A DNA stretch of 5,341 bases from contig JALWRJ010000287.1 of assembly GCA_026994125.1 (NCBI GenBank), forward strand, positions 1 through 5,341, given 5' to 3'. A program made the translations under genes and the position numbers. This DNA is from Cyclobacteriaceae bacterium (GTDB lineage Bacteria; Bacteroidota; Bacteroidia; Cytophagales; Cyclobacteriaceae). Each line of letters opens with the position of its first letter. Within the stretch, counting starts at the first letter, position 1. Below, one piece after another: positions 1-5,341 of the stretch. The notes under the pieces are model-generated. The model worked only from the letters and a program-made list of their open reading frames with translations. It was not told the origin of the DNA and did not search any database.

Positions 1-17
1 TAGAAAATACAGGTGAT

Positions 18-98
18 TTTTCCCTTTGTTGGTCTTTTAACCAACAAACCATAGTTACTACAAGGTTCTTGTTGGTGAAAACACCAACATGGGGGAAG
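18..98. repeat. 81-bp palindromic repeat, copy 1
   Basis: This segment matches 1610-1690 in the same orientation at 78 of 81 positions; the differences are at 23, 39 and 59. It contains two hairpins. The first has arms TTTGTTGGT (25-33) and ACCAACAAA (40-48) around a 6-base loop. The second has arms TGTTGGTG (70-77) and CACCAACA (82-89) around AAAA. The arms of the two hairpins are also complementary to each other (27-33 with 83-89, and 40-47 with 69-76). The ends TTCCC (20-24) and GGGAA (93-97) can pair as well, so the whole unit is an imperfect palindrome. It starts 33 bases past the stop codon of the minus-strand gene ending at 132. Neither strand has a T-run after a hairpin, so a simple intrinsic terminator is unlikely. 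A REP-like or MITE-like dispersed element is the best guess. No target-site duplication is visible. Confidence 0.93.
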
Positions 99-131
99 TT
101 GTTTTATATGGAAACTTAATCTTGCCATTAC

Positions 132-884
132 TTATTCCTCTTCTTTGTTTTTATTCCTAAAATAAAACTTGTATCCAAGAGTAAAACTAAGTCTTTTAAA
201 GTGGTTTATAAAAGGATAATTAGAGCCTTCAATTTCTAAATCATTTGTATAGGTTTGGCTAAGGTTTTCGGTATATCTGGCACTTAAGCTAAGCCTTTTA
301 TAATAAATACTCCAACCATACCCCCAGGAAACAAACGTTTTACCCGGTGCAGCAGCTATGCTGTTTAGTACAGTAGCTACCATTGGCAATTTGCCATTAA
401 AATCAGAAATTGGGACATAGTCTTTATTACGCTTAATATTAAAATGCAAAGAGATTTCGGCAAATGCTAACAGCTTTACTTGTTTAATTTTGATAAAAGC
501 AAATTGAGGCCTTATACTTAATTGGATGTCTCTAAAAGTCTGCGAACCTCCTTTTTTAATTTGGAATTGGTTAAATATTAACGATTGATTTACATTATAT
601 ACACCATAACCTGGGTCAAGTTTATAGAAATACATAGCCAATACAGACTCAAACCGGGGGGATATACTATACCCCACATTTATGCCAATCGTTCTTAACT
701 CTCTAATGCCTTCACGGTCATTACGCCCATTTTCAATCATAATACTATCAGCAACTAAGTTGTTTCCCCTGTATTCGGTTGCTGCGGTACCAATAGTAGG
801 TTCAAAAAATAGTTTTTGTGCTAGTACACTTGTACTAGCACAAACAAAAAGAAGTAGTAGTATATATTTAACGTTGTCTAACAT
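132..884 (-). CDS. Secreted protein, predicted outer-membrane beta-barrel
   Basis: This encodes 250 residues. The N-terminus is a type I signal peptide: Lys6, a hydrophobic core at about 7-21, and likely cleavage after Ala22, giving a mature start of Gln-Lys. Cys15 is preceded by Leu-Phe-Val, which does not fit a lipobox. The mature part alternates polar and hydrophobic or aromatic residues in short strands, for example around 182-205 with Trp187, Tyr189 and Trp191. It ends in a strand with GYKFYF followed by a charged tail, RNKNKEEE. This pattern suggests a small outer-membrane barrel, inferred from sequence texture and not from a recognised family. I do not recognise a specific family, and no substrate can be named. 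The ATG at 884 is preferred because it puts the signal peptide at the N-terminus. It lies inside the end of the upstream receiver gene (17-base overlap), so the two genes are probably cotranscribed and perhaps translationally coupled. No type IX secretion tail domain is seen. Confidence 0.82.
   Translation of the reverse strand: MLDNVKYILLLLFVCASTSVLAQKLFFEPTIGTAATEYRGNNLVADSIMIENGRNDREGIRELRTIGINVGYSISPRFESVLAMYFYKLDPGYGVYNVNQSLIFNQFQIKKGGSQTFRDIQLSIRPQFAFIKIKQVKLLAFAEISLHFNIKRNKDYVPISDFNGKLPMVATVLNSIAAAPGKTFVSWGYGWSIYYKRLSLSARYTENLSQTYTNDLEIEGSNYPFINHFKRLSFTLGYKFYFRNKNKEEE
815..844. repeat. Perfect 13-bp inverted repeat in signal-peptide codons
   Basis: The arms are TTTGTGCTAGTAC (815-827) and GTACTAGCACAAA (832-844), separated by four bases, ACTT. 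In the minus-strand genes this lies about 40 bases inside the barrel gene, covering codons for Cys15 to Gln23, and 23 bases past the stop codon of the receiver gene. In minus-strand RNA the stem is followed by AACTA and then six U residues. It could therefore act as a weak attenuator between the two genes, or as a structure near the ribosome entry region. The stem is seen directly; the regulatory role is inferred. Confidence 0.85.
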
Positions 885-1500
885 AAAAACTTACATATCC
901 TGTATTGTATAAATAACCATCTCCGTTTGCTGCATCACAATATTCTACCGCTGAGCTACCTAAAATATCATCTTCATCTGTAATTGTACGTTTGGCTGTA
1001 GCATTTACGGTAGTACCGTTTATTTCAGTTGAAATATTTACAGAAACTTCAATAGAATTACCAGTATCTCTTTCAATCCAATCATAAACCATTGTATCGC
1101 CATAAATTGATTTAGAATAAAATTTTCCACCATCTACTACTGTATCAATGGCTTTGGCTATTTCATCGGGGTGTTCATTTTTAAGTAAGTATCCTTTTAC
1201 CCCCAATTTTATTGCTTCTTGTAAATAAGCTTCTCTATCATAGTTTGATAATATGAGTACTTTAATGCCCGGAAAGTGTTCTGTAAGATATTCAGTTGCT
1301 TCAAGGCCATCAAAATCAGGCATATTAATATCCATTAAAACAATATCGACACTACATTTTTCAAGATAATTAATTGCATTTTTTGCATTTAATTCAATAA
1401 TTACATTTTTAAATCTTCGCTTTTGTAATGCCTCAACTAATATTTCTGCATATCCCATTTGGTCTTCTACCAATAAAATTTTTATCTTTTCTCTTTCCAT
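868..1500 (-). CDS. Receiver-domain response regulator with unrecognised C-terminal tail
   Basis: This encodes 210 residues from the ATG at 1500. Residues 1-125 form a full CheY-like receiver. They show the acidic pair Glu12-Asp13, the phospho-acceptor Asp57 within LMDINMP, the switch Ser85 after LIL, and Lys107 in GYLLKN. The sequence style, including GVKGYLLKN and the following DGGKFYS, is that of NarL/LuxR-type regulators. These normally continue into a helix-turn-helix, but none is present here. Residues about 134-210 are instead a Thr/Asn-rich, probably beta-forming segment (149-174), an acidic stretch at 175-178, a single Cys188 and a Gly/Tyr-rich end. I do not recognise this tail. The other two minus-strand frames do not encode a helix-turn-helix, so a simple frameshift does not explain the loss. 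The frame stays open upstream to 1653, but that part runs through the promoter and repeat, so 1500 is the likely start. No partner kinase is in the window. Output may be by protein contact and not by DNA binding. Confidence 0.88.
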   Translation of the reverse strand: MEREKIKILLVEDQMGYAEILVEALQKRRFKNVIIELNAKNAINYLEKCSVDIVLMDINMPDFDGLEATEYLTEHFPGIKVLILSNYDREAYLQEAIKLGVKGYLLKNEHPDEIAKAIDTVVDGGKFYSKSIYGDTMVYDWIERDTGNSIEVSVNISTEINGTTVNATAKRTITDEDDILGSSAVEYCDAANGDGYLYNTGYVSFYVRQR

Positions 1501-1544
1501 AAAAATATAAGTTTTTGCTGGTCTTACTATAGTTAAATAAAGTT

Positions 1545-1574
1545 CAAAAATAGTAAAAACCCGGGTTTGCACAA
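1545..1574 (-). promoter_or_regulatory. Candidate Bacteroidota promoter for the receiver-barrel operon
   Basis: On the minus strand there is TTG (1574-1572), a 19-base gap, then TATTTTTG (1552-1545). This fits the known Bacteroidota primary-sigma pattern of TTG, 17-23 bases, TAnnTTTG. Transcription would start near 1538-1540, leaving a leader of about 40 bases before the ATG at 1500. The gap contains a perfect 12-base palindrome, AAACCCGGGTTT (1557-1568), between the two promoter elements, where a repressor could bind. That operator role is inference. Confidence 0.55.
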
Positions 1575-1609
1575 TACCTAAAGCCAGCAACCTGTGTATG
1601 ATTAAACTA

Positions 1610-1690
1610 TTTTCTCTTTGTTGGTCTTTTGACCAACAAACCATAGTTACCACAAGGTTCTTGTTGGTGAAAACACCAACATGGGGGAAG
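1610..1690. repeat. 81-bp palindromic repeat, copy 2
   Basis: This is the direct-repeat partner of 18-98, offset by exactly 1592 bases, with three transitions between copies. Its hairpins are at 1617-1640 and 1662-1681. The differences leave both hairpin stems intact: one (1631) falls in the loop of the first hairpin, one (1651) in the linker, and one (1615) changes a possible end-stem C-G pair to T-G, which can still wobble in RNA. It begins 23 bases past the mfd stop codon, much as copy 1 follows the barrel gene, and lies upstream of the receiver-gene promoter. The frame of the receiver gene stays open through it, but it is unlikely to be translated. Confidence 0.93.
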
Positions 1691-1713
1691 CATGAGCCCG
1701 AGAGTCTTTATTC

Positions 1714-4700
1714 CTACCCAATTATGTTTTGTAACATTTCCCTGCCTTTGCCCACACTATCTATCTGTTTCAATACTAACATGGGTTTGCCTTTAAACTC
1801 TTTAATTTGGCATTGCTGAGGGTGTTTTTGCACAAAGCTTAAAATTTTTCCGAAGGTAGGCCCTGTGTAGTAATCGGTTTTATCCTGTGGCACAAAATAG
1901 GCTTTAAGCGTGCCTCCCTTAAGCACTACTTTTTCAAAGCCCAGTTGTTCGGCCAACCAACGCAACCGTACCGAGGTAAGCAACTCTTCTACCGGAGCCG
2001 GCAATGGGCCAAACCTATCAACCACCTGTGTTTTAAATTGGGTAAGTTCCTCTTCGGTTTTGGCCGAATCCAGTTGCGTGTACAAGCTCAGGCGTTCGGT
2101 AATATTTTTTACGTAGTCTTCGGGTATGAGCAACTCTAAATCAGATTCAATCACGCAGTCTTCTACTAATAATTGTACGGTTTCGCTTAGTTCCTGCTTA
2201 AACAACTCCTTAAACTCGTTTTCTTTTAAATCGCGAATGGCCTCATCTAATATTTTGTGGTACATATCAAAACCTAAATCCGAAATAAACCCCGATTGCT
2301 CGGCTCCCAGCAGGTTGCCGGCTCCCCGAATGTCCAAATCGCGCATGGCCACTTTAAAACCATCGCCCAAGTCTGAAAACTCTTCTAAGGTGCTTAGGCG
2401 CTTGCGGGCATCGGTAGTTAGCCCAATGGTGGGGGGCGAGAGCAAGTAGCAAAATGCTTTTTTATTAGAGCGGCCCACCCGGCCTCGCATTTGGTGCAAA
2501 TCGGAAAGGCCAAACATGTGGGCATGGTTTATAATAATGGTGTTGGCATTGGGTATATCCAACCCCGACTCTATTATATTGGTAGAAACCAGCACATCAT
2601 ATTCGCCTTCAATAAACCTAAGCATGTGCTTTTCCAGCTTATGACCTTCCATTTGCCCATGCGCCACACCAATACGAGCATCAGGCACCAGGCGCAAAAT
2701 AATATTGGCAATTTCTTCAATATCTTTAATCCGGTTGTGCACAAAAAACACTTGCCCTCCCCTGCGCAGTTCAAACGAAATGGCATCGCGCAAAAATGCT
2801 TCGTTAAACACATGCAACTCGGTAGTTACGGGTTGCCGGTTGGGGGGTGGGGTGGCAATAATGCTTAAATCGCGTGCGCCCATTAGCGAAAAATGCAGGG
2901 TTCGGGGAATAGGAGTAGCAGTAAGGGTAAGCGAATCTACATTTACACGCAATTGCTTTAGCTTTTCTTTTACTTTTACGCCAAATTTTTGTTCTTCATC
3001 AATTATCATTAAACCCAAATTTTTAAAGGCTACATCCTTGTTTACAATGCGGTGGGTGCCAATTAAAATATCGGTTTCGCCCGAGGCCACCCGGGCCAGC
3101 GTTTTTTTGATGCTGGCAGCCGATTTAAAGCGGTTAATGTATTCTACGGTTACAGGAAAATTATTTAGCCTATTGGTGAAGGTATGAAAATGCTGCATGG
3201 CTAAAATGGTAGTAGGCACCAGTACGGCCACCTGCTTATTATCGGCCACGGCTTTAAATGCAGCACGAATTGCCACTTCGGTTTTGCCAAACCCTACATC
3301 GCCACACACCAGTCTGTCCATGGGGTGTTGCAGTTCCATATCGGCTTTTACATCATGGGTAGCCTTTGCCTGGTCGGGGGTATCTTCGTAAATAAAGCTC
3401 GATTCCAACTCGGCTTGCATAAAACTATCGGGCGAAAAGGCAAACCCGGGCACTTTTTTACGCTTGGCGTACAGCTTAATTAAATCGCGGGCAATATCGG
3501 CTACCTTTTTTCGTGCTTTCTTCTTTTTATTCTCCCACTCGGGCGAACCAATTTTATTCATAATAGGCGGAGCGCCTTCCTGCCCGCTATACTTCGAAAT
3601 TTTATGTATGGAGTGGATGCTTACATACAAAATGTCGTCATCCTTATAAATTAACCGAACCGCCTCCTGCATTTTAGTGCCTACCTGCACTTTTTTTAAG
3701 CCGGCAAAACGACCTATACCGTAATCTATGTGGGTAACATAATCGCCTGTATTTAACGTACGCAGCTCTTTTAAGGTAAGCGCTTTCGATTTTGAATGGC
3801 TGGTTTTAACCTTATATTTATGAAAGCGCTCAAAAATTTGGTGGTCGGTATAGCAGGCCAATTGCGAAACGCCATCCACAAATCCGGCACGCAAACCCAT
3901 GGGCAAGGCATGAAACACCAAGCCAGGCCTGGTTTCATCAAAAATACGTTGCAGGCGGTCGTGCTGCTTAGGCGATTCGGCTGCAATAATATTGGTAAGC
4001 CCGGCCACTTCGTTATGTGCCAGGGTGTCGGCCAGCAACCCAAAATCTTTATTAAATGAAGGCTGGGGCCGTGCTTCAAAATCAATAAGGGCAGCCTGCC
4101 CCTTGCTAAAACGGTTGCCAAACTCTATGATAGGGAACCCCTCCATATTTTGTTGTAGGGTAGCGGATGACTCAAACAAATCGGCCGGCTCGAGCACTAC
4201 TTTGGTTTGCGCTGCCACTTCTAACACCTGATCGAAATTGGCTGTTGCCTTATCAAAATATTTATCAACCACCTGGCAGGTTAGCTCCAAATCTTTAAAC
4301 CAAAGCTTGGTGTTATTAGGTAAAAAATCGAAGAACGATTGCCGTTGCTCCAGCACCATTTTGGTTTGCACATTGGGTATAATATGTATGACCTTTACAG
4401 TTTGCTGGCTAAGTTGCGAAGTTGGGTCAAAAGTACGTATGCTTTCAATCTCGTTTCCAAACAGCTCGAGCCGGTAGGGCAAATCGTGTGCATAGCTAAA
4501 TACATCAACAATACCGCCCCTAATGGCAAACTGCCCGGGTTCGTACACAAAATCTTCTTTTTCAAAATCGTAGGTAGCCAGCAGTTCTTCTAAAAAAGCT
4601 ACATCTACCTGGTCGCCTACCTTTGCCGAAAAGGTGTTTTCGCGCAATGATTTTTTATTGATTACTCGCTCGGTTAAGGCTTCGGGGTAGGTTACAATTA

Positions 4701-5070
4701 GCTCACCGGAGGAAGCTTTGTGGTTAATACGGTTTAAGATTTCGGCCCGTTGTAAAATATTAGCGTTTTCGGTTTCATCAAACTGGTAAGGGCGTTTATA
4801 TGAGGTAGGAAAAAAAAGAATTTCCTTGCCCGGCAATAGGTTTTGCAGGTCGTTAAAAAAATACGCGGCTTCTTCTTTATCGTGAAGCACAAACAGATAA
4901 TTTTGATGACCTAAGCCATACACCGCTGCTGCCACAACGGCATCTAAACTACCCACCAGCCCTTTAAGCTGCAACCTGGAACCCACATTAGGTTTAATGT
5001 GCTCGGCAATGCCCAATACTAAACTATTGGTTTTGTAAAGTTTTAGAAAATCGGTAGGTTGCATAGCCAT
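1714..5070 (-). CDS. mfd: Transcription-repair coupling factor Mfd
   Basis: Mfd is a cytoplasmic ATP-driven DNA translocase. It binds RNA polymerase stalled at lesions, pushes it off, and recruits UvrA for nucleotide excision repair. The 1118 residues compare with about 1148 in E. coli, so the gene is full length. Residues 1 to about 310 are the UvrB-like module, with a degenerate nucleotide site and the conserved EPGQFAIRGG at 177-186. About 433-505 is the CarD-like RNA-polymerase-interacting domain, with GDYVTHIDYGIGRF starting at 442. The motor follows: Walker A GDVGFGKT (590-597, Lys596), Walker B DEEQ (691-694), motif III TATPIPRT (717-724), motif VI QMRGRVGRS (860-868), and the translocation motif region around 878-927 ending DLDIRGAGNLLGAEQSG. 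Residues about 983-1118 are the C-terminal TRCF domain, with DRFGPLP at 1018. No key residue is missing. An ATG at 5064 (residue 3) is an alternative start. The gene is divergent from the Rid-family gene and is followed by the repeat at 1610-1690. Confidence 0.98.
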   Translation of the reverse strand: MAMQPTDFLKLYKTNSLVLGIAEHIKPNVGSRLQLKGLVGSLDAVVAAAVYGLGHQNYLFVLHDKEEAAYFFNDLQNLLPGKEILFFPTSYKRPYQFDETENANILQRAEILNRINHKASSGELIVTYPEALTERVINKKSLRENTFSAKVGDQVDVAFLEELLATYDFEKEDFVYEPGQFAIRGGIVDVFSYAHDLPYRLELFGNEIESIRTFDPTSQLSQQTVKVIHIIPNVQTKMVLEQRQSFFDFLPNNTKLWFKDLELTCQVVDKYFDKATANFDQVLEVAAQTKVVLEPADLFESSATLQQNMEGFPIIEFGNRFSKGQAALIDFEARPQPSFNKDFGLLADTLAHNEVAGLTNIIAAESPKQHDRLQRIFDETRPGLVFHALPMGLRAGFVDGVSQLACYTDHQIFERFHKYKVKTSHSKSKALTLKELRTLNTGDYVTHIDYGIGRFAGLKKVQVGTKMQEAVRLIYKDDDILYVSIHSIHKISKYSGQEGAPPIMNKIGSPEWENKKKKARKKVADIARDLIKLYAKRKKVPGFAFSPDSFMQAELESSFIYEDTPDQAKATHDVKADMELQHPMDRLVCGDVGFGKTEVAIRAAFKAVADNKQVAVLVPTTILAMQHFHTFTNRLNNFPVTVEYINRFKSAASIKKTLARVASGETDILIGTHRIVNKDVAFKNLGLMIIDEEQKFGVKVKEKLKQLRVNVDSLTLTATPIPRTLHFSLMGARDLSIIATPPPNRQPVTTELHVFNEAFLRDAISFELRRGGQVFFVHNRIKDIEEIANIILRLVPDARIGVAHGQMEGHKLEKHMLRFIEGEYDVLVSTNIIESGLDIPNANTIIINHAHMFGLSDLHQMRGRVGRSNKKAFCYLLSPPTIGLTTDARKRLSTLEEFSDLGDGFKVAMRDLDIRGAGNLLGAEQSGFISDLGFDMYHKILDEAIRDLKENEFKELFKQELSETVQLLVEDCVIESDLELLIPEDYVKNITERLSLYTQLDSAKTEEELTQFKTQVVDRFGPLPAPVEELLTSVRLRWLAEQLGFEKVVLKGGTLKAYFVPQDKTDYYTGPTFGKILSFVQKHPQQCQIKEFKGKPMLVLKQIDSVGKGREMLQNIIG

Positions 5071-5132
5071 TTTAAAAGATGCAAAGGTAAGTTTTAGCCG
5101 TTAACTTTTATGGATTAAAGAAAGGGAATTGA

Positions 5133-5166
5133 TTGAACCTGCAAGGTACCGGCACTTATCACTTTG
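5133..5166 (+). promoter_or_regulatory. Weak candidate promoter for the Rid-family gene
   Basis: In the 146-bp divergent region, TTG (5133-5135) is followed after 23 bases by TCACTTTG (5159-5166). This is one base off the Bacteroidota TAnnTTTG pattern, and the gap is at the upper end of the accepted range. It would give a leader of about 45 bases before the ATG at 5217. No other structure is evident in 5071-5216. Confidence 0.25.
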
Positions 5167-5216
5167 AATGTATTTAACCAAACCATAAAAACCCTATATT
5201 AGAACCTAAAAAACAA

Positions 5217-5341
5217 ATGGAACGAAAAACGATACAAAGTGGAGCCCCCTGGGAAGCCAAAGTGGGCTATAGCCGTGCCGTGCGCATGGGTGCTGTAATT
5301 GAGGTATCCGGCACGGTGGCACAAGAAAAAGGCAAACCCGT
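5217..5341 (+). CDS. Rid/YjgF/UK114-family protein, 5' part only
   Basis: The first 41 residues are visible before the window ends; family members are usually about 125-150 residues. The visible segment includes [18 protein letters not shown] and then IEVSGTVA, which is the typical N-terminal beta-hairpin of the Rid family: a Gly-Tyr-Ser-Arg-Ala stretch, then a strand and Ser-Gly-Thr. Characterised RidA proteins form trimers and hydrolyse reactive enamine or imine intermediates such as 2-aminoacrylate, protecting PLP enzymes. The catalytic arginine of RidA lies in the C-terminal half and cannot be checked here, so the subfamily and activity are open and no gene symbol is given. The ATG at 5217 is chosen because the family similarity begins within a few residues of it. 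No clear Shine-Dalgarno sequence precedes it. The gene is divergent from mfd. Confidence 0.88.
   Translation, partial: MERKTIQSGAPWEAKVGYSRAVRMGAVIEVSGTVAQEKGKP

Noticed and set aside
18..98. Hairpins of the repeats as intrinsic terminators
   Set aside because: Neither strand shows a T-run directly after a stem; the stems are followed by CCATAG or TGGGG on plus and by AGAACC or a purine-rich run on minus.
682..912. 76-residue plus-strand frame opposite the barrel and receiver genes
   Set aside because: It is antisense to the signal-peptide region of a better-supported gene and shows no domain or start signal of its own.
868..1103. Frameshift hiding a lost helix-turn-helix in the receiver gene
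   Set aside because: The two other minus-strand frames over this stretch soon hit stops and show no helix-turn-helix-like residues.
1501..1653. N-terminal extension of the receiver gene to an ATG at 1653
   Set aside because: The extension runs through the repeat copy and the candidate promoter, and its residues resemble no receiver N-terminus. The receiver fold starts right after the ATG at 1500.
18..1690. CRISPR repeats
   Set aside because: There are only two copies, 81 bp long and about 1.5 kb apart, with genes between them and no spacer pattern or cas gene.
2126..2449. 107-residue plus-strand reading frame opposite mfd
   Set aside because: It is antisense to conserved Mfd motor and translocation motifs, low in complexity (Ser-rich), and without recognisable domains. 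The other plus-strand frames within 1714-5070 fail for the same reason.
5082..5089. TACCTTTG on the minus strand as the mfd promoter
   Set aside because: It matches TAnnTTTG, but no TTG lies 17-23 bases upstream, and the leader would be only about five bases. It may be chance.

Overview
The window looks like a chromosomal segment of a member of the Bacteroidota. The main evidence is the Mfd sequence type, an AT-rich promoter upstream of the response-regulator gene that fits the Bacteroidota pattern (TTG, 19-base gap, TAnnTTTG), the lack of clear Shine-Dalgarno sequences, and a signal peptide ending in Ala-Gln. The exact lineage cannot be fixed from the sequence alone.

Layout, left to right. 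(1) Positions 18-98 hold an 81-bp palindromic repeat. (2) Positions 132-884, minus strand, encode a 250-residue secreted protein that is probably an outer-membrane beta-barrel. (3) Positions 868-1500, minus strand, encode a 210-residue protein with a complete receiver domain. It has no DNA-binding domain and carries an unrecognised 77-residue tail. Its 3' end overlaps the start of the barrel gene by 17 bases, and a plausible promoter lies at 1545-1574. (4) Positions 1610-1690 hold a second copy of the 81-bp repeat, in the same orientation, with 78 of 81 bases identical. (5) Positions 1714-5070, minus strand, encode a complete transcription-repair coupling factor, Mfd. (6) A 146-bp divergent intergenic region follows. 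(7) Positions 5217-5341, plus strand, encode the first 41 residues of a Rid/YjgF-family protein that runs off the window.

Mfd and the Rid-family gene are ordinary housekeeping genes. The unusual part is the left third. There, a two-gene module (receiver protein plus predicted barrel) is AT-rich compared with mfd and is bracketed by two direct copies of a structured repeat. Each repeat copy begins 23-33 bases past a minus-strand stop codon. The two module genes are probably cotranscribed. A perfect 13-bp inverted repeat just inside the barrel gene may tune or attenuate its expression. No histidine kinase, tRNA, CRISPR array or transposase gene is visible.
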